A DNA stretch of 64,000 nt from Pseudomonadota bacterium. Its GTDB lineage: Bacteria > Desulfobacterota > Desulfobulbia > Desulfobulbales > Desulfocapsaceae. The stretch spans positions 48,262 to 112,261 of the forward strand of contig JAHJLI010000066.1 in NCBI GenBank assembly GCA_018821785.1, read 5' to 3'. The notes under the pieces were generated by a model, which searched no databases, was not told the DNA's origin, and was given only the letters and a program-made list of their open reading frames with translations. The translations under genes and the position numbers were made by a program. Positions 59,491 through 64,000 of the stretch are shown piece after piece. Each line of letters starts with the position of its first letter. Positions within the stretch are counted from its first letter, which is position 1.

Positions 59491-59542
59491 TAGTCGCATA
59501 ATGCGACTATCAACGGTCGCACAGAGTTGCATTTGTGCGACC
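59491..59542. promoter_or_regulatory. Paired palindromes upstream of NifX/ParA cluster
   Basis: TAGTCGCAT-A-ATGCGACTA (59491-59509, perfect) and GGTCGCACA-N10-TGTGCGACC (59515-59542). Confidence 0.7.
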
Positions 59543-59668
59543 CTGTCATCTCACGGCCGAATGCTTGGCACTACCATCGTAACAATATATATAACCTTAT
59601 TTCAGTGACATAAAAGACGGTGATGGCAATCGGTCATGTCGTGGCATCTAATTTGCTTCATTAAAGTC

Positions 59669-60133
59669 ATGAAACAGCAACAAGTTGAAGAAAGAATAGC
59701 AATTACCGTTTGGGATCAGCGAATCTCTCCGGTGTTCGATTCCGCTCGGACCCTGTTGATAGCAGAAATCAAGGAAAATGCGTTAGTGGGTACCTCGTTT
59801 CGCAAATTTGACCTTGATCACTCATTGGCATTGTTGCAGATCCTGCGTGCCGAAAAGGTCACGACCATTATTTGCGGTGCAGTTTCCGAGGGACCTGCCG
59901 GCATGCTTATGGCTGCAGGTTTTGAATTAATTTCATTTGTCGCCGGTGATGTGCACAGGGTGTTGGAAGCCTTTATCAAAGGTGAACAGCTCGGGGAAAA
60001 TTTCAAGATGCCTGGTTGCGGCAAGAACATCTGTTGCCGGGGAAAGATCCGTCGTGGTCGTGAAATCGGCACCTTACGTAACAATGATCGTAGGGAAGAG
60101 GTCAAGGCAGAGGTGGCAACCGATAACCGATAA
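59669..60133 (+). CDS. NifX/NifB-like dinitrogenase FeMo-cofactor family protein (1)
   Basis: RIAITVWDQRISPVFDSARTLLIAEI ... CGAVSEGPAGMLMAAGFELI. ORF opens at 59636. Confidence 0.78.
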   Translation: MKQQQVEERIAITVWDQRISPVFDSARTLLIAEIKENALVGTSFRKFDLDHSLALLQILRAEKVTTIICGAVSEGPAGMLMAAGFELISFVAGDVHRVLEAFIKGEQLGENFKMPGCGKNICCRGKIRRGREIGTLRNNDRREEVKAEVATDNR

Positions 60134-60219
60134 TCATTTTTACCGACGGTTCCCAAATGAACGGAAAACAATAATGGCTGTCGGGGTAACGGCAGCCTGA
60201 TTTTAAAGAGAGGGTATTC

Positions 60220-60612
60220 TTGAAAGTCTTATTTGTAACAAAAGACAGTATACGATTTTTCGCTCTGGAAGCAAAACTGCGGCGCCAACAGGAGCTCGAG
60301 TTGGTGGTGGTTGCGACTGGAGCAGCGGGGCTTACACAGATCAAGGGCAAACAGGTAGACCTGGTGATTGTCGACGAGCAGTTGGTCGACATGAGCGGTA
60401 TTGCTTTTGGCAAACAACTCGTCAAGGTGAATCCGCTGGTCAATTCAGCGATGCTCAGTACGCTTACGGACGAAGCATTTCACGAGGCAACCGAAGGCCT
60501 GGGGGTATTGATACAACTGCCGTCGCAACCACAGGAAAAACATGCCGATGCGCTGCTTGCCATCCTCCAAAAAATCAGTTCCCTCCTGCAACCCGTAGTG
60601 CAGCAATCGTGA
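60220..60612 (+). CDS. Receiver-like protein, degenerate
   Basis: VDLVIVDEQLVDMSGIAFGKQL; no recognisable conserved Lys-Pro at the C-terminal position (VLIQLPSQP). TTG start. Confidence 0.6.
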   Translation: MKVLFVTKDSIRFFALEAKLRRQQELELVVVATGAAGLTQIKGKQVDLVIVDEQLVDMSGIAFGKQLVKVNPLVNSAMLSTLTDEAFHEATEGLGVLIQLPSQPQEKHADALLAILQKISSLLQPVVQQS

Positions 60613-60626
60613 AAGGTGGCAAAATC

Positions 60627-61487
60627 ATGATCATCAGCGTAGCAAGTGGCAAGGGCGGCACAGGCAAAACCACTATTTCAGTGAATATAGCACTAGCTCT
60701 GGGTGAGGGGGTTGAGTTGCTCGATTGTGATGTTGAAGAACCCAATGCTCATCTTTTCCTCAAGCCGAAAATTGAACGAAATGAAAAGGTCGAGGTTCCG
60801 ATCCCACTCGTCGATCTCAACAAATGCACCTTTTGCAAAAAATGCTCGGATATCTGCCGGTTCAATGCGCTGGCGATCGTCGGGGAAAAAGTACTCGTTT
60901 TCCAGGAACTCTGTCACAGTTGTGGCGGCTGCATGGCCGTCTGTCCCGAAGGGGCGATAACCGAGACTGGTCGGGAGTTGGGGTTTCTTAATTTTGGCGC
61001 AAGGGATGGCATCGGTTTTATTAATGGACGACTGCGGGTCGGTGAGGCCATGTCGCCACCACTGATCAAACAGGTGCGGGCAGCATCGAATTCAGAGCTC
61101 ATCACCATCATTGATGCCCCTCCGGGAACATCGTGCCCGGTAATCGCTGCCATGAATGGCGCTGATTTTATCCTCATGGTAACCGAACCGACTCCCTTTG
61201 GTCTCCACGACCTGAAACTGGCAGTGGAAGCAGTGCGATTACTCGGTATTCCCTGTGGACTGGTGGTCAACCGTGCTGATATCGGTGATCACAAAGTGTT
61301 TGACTATGCAGAGAGTGAAAATCTTCCTGTCTTGCTAACCATCCCCTTTGACCGTCGTATTGCCGAGGCCTACTCCCGGGGCAAGAACATCGTCGAAGAA
61401 TTCCCAGAATGGCGGGAGCGATTTATGGAACTCTTTCGCAAGATCGAAGCAATAGTCAACGAAAGAGGAGGGGTGGCTCATGCGTGA
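60627..61487 (+). CDS. MinD/ParA-type P-loop ATPase with inserted ferredoxin domain (1)
   Basis: IISVASGKGGTGKTTISVNIA; CTFCKKCSDICRF, CHSCGGCMAVCPEGA; DAPPGTSCPV. Confidence 0.9.
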   Translation: MIISVASGKGGTGKTTISVNIALALGEGVELLDCDVEEPNAHLFLKPKIERNEKVEVPIPLVDLNKCTFCKKCSDICRFNALAIVGEKVLVFQELCHSCGGCMAVCPEGAITETGRELGFLNFGARDGIGFINGRLRVGEAMSPPLIKQVRAASNSELITIIDAPPGTSCPVIAAMNGADFILMVTEPTPFGLHDLKLAVEAVRLLGIPCGLVVNRADIGDHKVFDYAESENLPVLLTIPFDRRIAEAYSRGKNIVEEFPEWRERFMELFRKIEAIVNERGGVAHA

Positions 61488-62385
61488 AATAGTAATTATC
61501 AGCGGCAAGGGCGGTACCGGTAAAACTTGCCTGACTGCTGCCTTTGCCGCCCTGGCTAAAAACAGTGTCCTCTGTGACGCAGACGTTGATGCCGCCGACC
61601 TCCATCTGTTGATGCAACCCGAGGTTCAGCAACGGGTTGATTTTATGGGCGGCTGCAAAGCTGTCATTAATCCAGAGCTTTGCACCGATTGCGGCACATG
61701 CAAAGACCTCTGCAGGTTCGACGCCATCACTGAACAGTTTCAGGTTGATGCCATCCGTTGTGAAGGTTGTGGTGTTTGTGTGGATTTTTGTCCGGTTGCA
61801 GCCATCGAGTTTCCAGTGCAACGTAGCGGCGAATGGTATCTCTCCGAAACCCGATTTGGTCCTATGGTCCATGCCCGGCTGGGTATTGCCGAAGAAAATT
61901 CCGGCAAGTTGGTCAGCCTGGTCCGTAAGGAGGCACGGCAACTCGCTGAAAAACGGGGTGCCAATCTCATCATCACTGACGGTCCTCCGGGCATCGGTTG
62001 CCCGGTCATCGCTTCCATCAGCGGGGCCACTGTCTTGGTGATCGTCGTCGAACCAACGGTTTCCGGTATTCATGATATGGAGCGAGTTGTCGATCTTGCC
62101 GCCCATTTCAAGGTCCCGGGCATGGTTTGTGTCAATAAGTTTGATCTCAACGTCGAGATGTCTGAGACCATTGAGGAACTGGCACGAAAGCGTAATTTTG
62201 CAGTACTTGGCCGGGTATCATTTGATCCAGCCTTCACCAGGTCCATGGTCGAAGGTAAAACCTTGTTCGAATATGGCGACCCGACCGCAACCTGGCAACA
62301 GGTCCGCGATATCTGGACGCACATCATCAACTCACCTTCCATGAATACCTTAGGGATCTTGGATCTTAAATCAACAATTCAATAA
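61480..62385 (+). CDS. MinD/ParA-type P-loop ATPase with inserted ferredoxin domain (2)
   Basis: IVIISGKGGTGKTCLTAAFA; CTDCGTCKDLCRF, CEGCGVCVDFCPVAA; DGPPGIGCPV. Confidence 0.9.
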   Translation: MREIVIISGKGGTGKTCLTAAFAALAKNSVLCDADVDAADLHLLMQPEVQQRVDFMGGCKAVINPELCTDCGTCKDLCRFDAITEQFQVDAIRCEGCGVCVDFCPVAAIEFPVQRSGEWYLSETRFGPMVHARLGIAEENSGKLVSLVRKEARQLAEKRGANLIITDGPPGIGCPVIASISGATVLVIVVEPTVSGIHDMERVVDLAAHFKVPGMVCVNKFDLNVEMSETIEELARKRNFAVLGRVSFDPAFTRSMVEGKTLFEYGDPTATWQQVRDIWTHIINSPSMNTLGILDLKSTIQ

Positions 62386-62403
62386 TCACGGAGAAAGAAG
62401 CAA

Positions 62404-62784
62404 ATGACTATGGTGCGAGTAGCAATCCCTTCCGAGGGTAACGGCGGCCTAGAAGGCAAACGGGCAGGACATTTCGGACATTGTGATGTTTTCACTTGTT
62501 TTGATGTTGAAGACGGACAGATCAAGCAGGTTGCCATTCTGGCCAACAAAGAACATGTTCAAGGCGGCTGCATGGTGCCGGTCAATCTGCTGGCTGAGGC
62601 CGGTGTCAACGCCCTGGTGGTCGGCGGCATTGGTATGCGACCTCTCATGGGATTCAAGCAGGTTGGCATCGATGTATATCATGACGGCGAGCGGATGGAC
62701 ATCCGCCCGGTGGTTGAGGATTTCGTTGCCGGCAAACTGCAGAAGATCAGCGACGATCAGGTCTGCGGTGGTGGCGGGCACTGA
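62404..62784 (+). CDS. NifX/NifB-like family protein (2)
   Basis: VRVAIPSEGNGGLEGKRAGHFGHCDVFTCFDVEDG...VNLLAEAGVNALVVGGIGMRPLMGF. Confidence 0.85.
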   Translation: MTMVRVAIPSEGNGGLEGKRAGHFGHCDVFTCFDVEDGQIKQVAILANKEHVQGGCMVPVNLLAEAGVNALVVGGIGMRPLMGFKQVGIDVYHDGERMDIRPVVEDFVAGKLQKISDDQVCGGGGH

Positions 62785-62862
62785 TCAAACCCCCGTAAAA
62801 GGGCTAAGTACATTAACGAAATTCATTCTTAAAAAACAAGAATTGAATTTCTACGGTACTCA
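62784..62862 (-). repeat. Dispersed repeat, copy F (inverted)
   Basis: CCCCCGTAAAAGGGCTAAGTACATTAACGAAATTCATTCTTAAAAAACAAGAATTGAATTTCTACGGTACT. Confidence 0.8.
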
Positions 62863-62880
62863 AGAACAAAGGAGGCAAAA

Positions 62881-63239
62881 TGAAAGTAGCCATAACAGCA
62901 AAAGGAACATCGCTTGACAGTGAAATCGATCCGCGCTTTGGCCGGGCACCATATATTCTCATTGTCGATACAGATACCCTTGAATTTGAAGCACTGGACA
63001 ACAGCAGTAATGTCAATGCCTTCAAGGGTGCAGGTATTCAAGCTGCCACCATGGTAAGTGACAAGGGAGCCGAGGTACTGATGACCGGCTATTGCGGCCC
63101 CAATGCCTTTGTTACTCTTGAAGCAGCCGGTGTCAAGGTCGTCGACGATATCACCGGCAAGGTTCGGGATGCGATCAAAACCATCAAAGAAGGCAAAGCA
63201 ACCTATGCCACGGCTGCAAATAAAGAGGCGGACTGGTAA
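62881..63239 (+). CDS. NifX/NifB-like family protein (3)
   Basis: MKVAITAKGTSLDSEIDPRFGRAPYILIVDTDTLEFEALDN; SD AAAGGAGG. Confidence 0.88.
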
Positions 63240-63431
63240 TCCTGTCATACTGTGACGATCAAGACATAAAATAAAACAATCGGCCGAGGGAGGAGGCCAC
63301 TGCATTTTCAATATGTTTGAGGGCTACTGCCGTCTGGGTGGAGAGCTGATGTGAGAGTGTATTGAACTCGCCAACCAGAGAAAGGTGAGATGCGTTTTTT
63401 TAAATATTCACTTCATTAAAAAGGAGATATC

Positions 63432-64000
63432 ATGAAAGAACAACTCATCAACTATGAAACATTTATCAAGATTTCGAACGCAATTTCACATTCAAATGAA
63501 CCGGAAGAAGTTGCTTTGATGACGGTTGAGGGGATCAAGACTGCGCTCGACATCAAGGGCTGCGCCTTATTTTTACTCAACCACAAAACCGATGAGCTTG
63601 AAATCGCAGCATCCTACGGATTGAGCCAAAAGTATCTGAATAAGGGGCCGATAAGTGCCTTGCATTCCATTGCCGAATCCCTCAAAGAGGGCCCGGTGGC
63701 AATTTATGACGTGATGGATGATCCGAGGCTTCAGTATCCTGAGGCCGCCCGCAAAGAAGGCATAGTATCGATTCTTTCCGTACCCATTCAAGTACATAAT
63801 AAGATCTTGGGAGCAATGCGTGTCTACACCGCTGAGCCATGGGAGTTTACCATCAATGATGTCAATTTTGTCAACGCCTTGGCACAACTTGCCGGAATGT
63901 CGATAAGTTTCGCCAGATATTCGAAGGGGATGAAAAGCAGTATTGAGGTTTTGAAAACGATGCAGGAGGTTCAGGCCCATAGAAATACACGAATGACTCC
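63432..64000 (+). CDS. GAF-domain protein, truncated by window edge
   Basis: Open frame from ATG 63432 (MKEQLINYETFIKISNAISHS...GCALFLLNHKTDELEIAASYGLS...ILSVPIQVHNKILGAMRVYT) to the end of the window; SD AAGGAGATATC. Confidence 0.75.
   Translation, partial: MKEQLINYETFIKISNAISHSNEPEEVALMTVEGIKTALDIKGCALFLLNHKTDELEIAASYGLSQKYLNKGPISALHSIAESLKEGPVAIYDVMDDPRLQYPEAARKEGIVSILSVPIQVHNKILGAMRVYTAEPWEFTINDVNFVNALAQLAGMSISFARYSKGMKSSIEVLKTMQEVQAHRNTRMT

Noticed and set aside
8042-62862. Dispersed repeat as a c-di-GMP (GEMM) riboswitch, because one copy precedes a diguanylate cyclase
   Set aside because: No match to the GEMM conserved core by eye; other copies precede unrelated genes.

Overview
The window looks like a chromosomal segment of an anaerobic, probably sulfur-metabolising deltaproteobacterium (Desulfobulbales-like; inferred from gene content only). 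Left to right: (1) a compact lasso-peptide cluster (HPr-kinase-like, asparagine-synthetase-like cyclase, precursor, PqqD-like RRE, B2 transglutaminase-like protease); (2) glycerate kinase, a PEP-CTERM protein, a diguanylate cyclase, hydantoinase/oxoprolinase, an HDAC-family protein, a TetR regulator; (3) a SulP permease with a coiled-coil insertion, followed by a multi-receiver phosphorelay block; (4) an Mrp-type cation/proton antiporter operon with three large antiporter-like subunits; (5) further two-component genes, including a TAXI binding protein translationally coupled to a TorS-like hybrid kinase; (6) three XRE-HTH/two-CW Cys-rich paralogues and two Cys-rich small paralogues; (7) a divergent, helically phased operator array (about 97-bp tandem units) upstream of a large Hdr/MvhD/FrhB-like electron-transfer operon; (8) rubrerythrin-like and pentapeptide-TIR genes; (9) DUF1641 plus a sulfide:quinone oxidoreductase whose frame is interrupted by one in-frame TGA at the position of the conserved C-terminal Cys, with a SECIS-like hairpin and intact downstream coding sequence (candidate selenoprotein SQR); (10) a NifX/ferredoxin-ParA cluster and the start of a GAF protein. 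A dispersed palindromic repeat family (at least 6 copies) also runs through the window. Top candidates: the Sec-SQR, the phased operator array, the lasso cluster, and the SulP/phosphorelay block. All calls are by eye; no database search was run.
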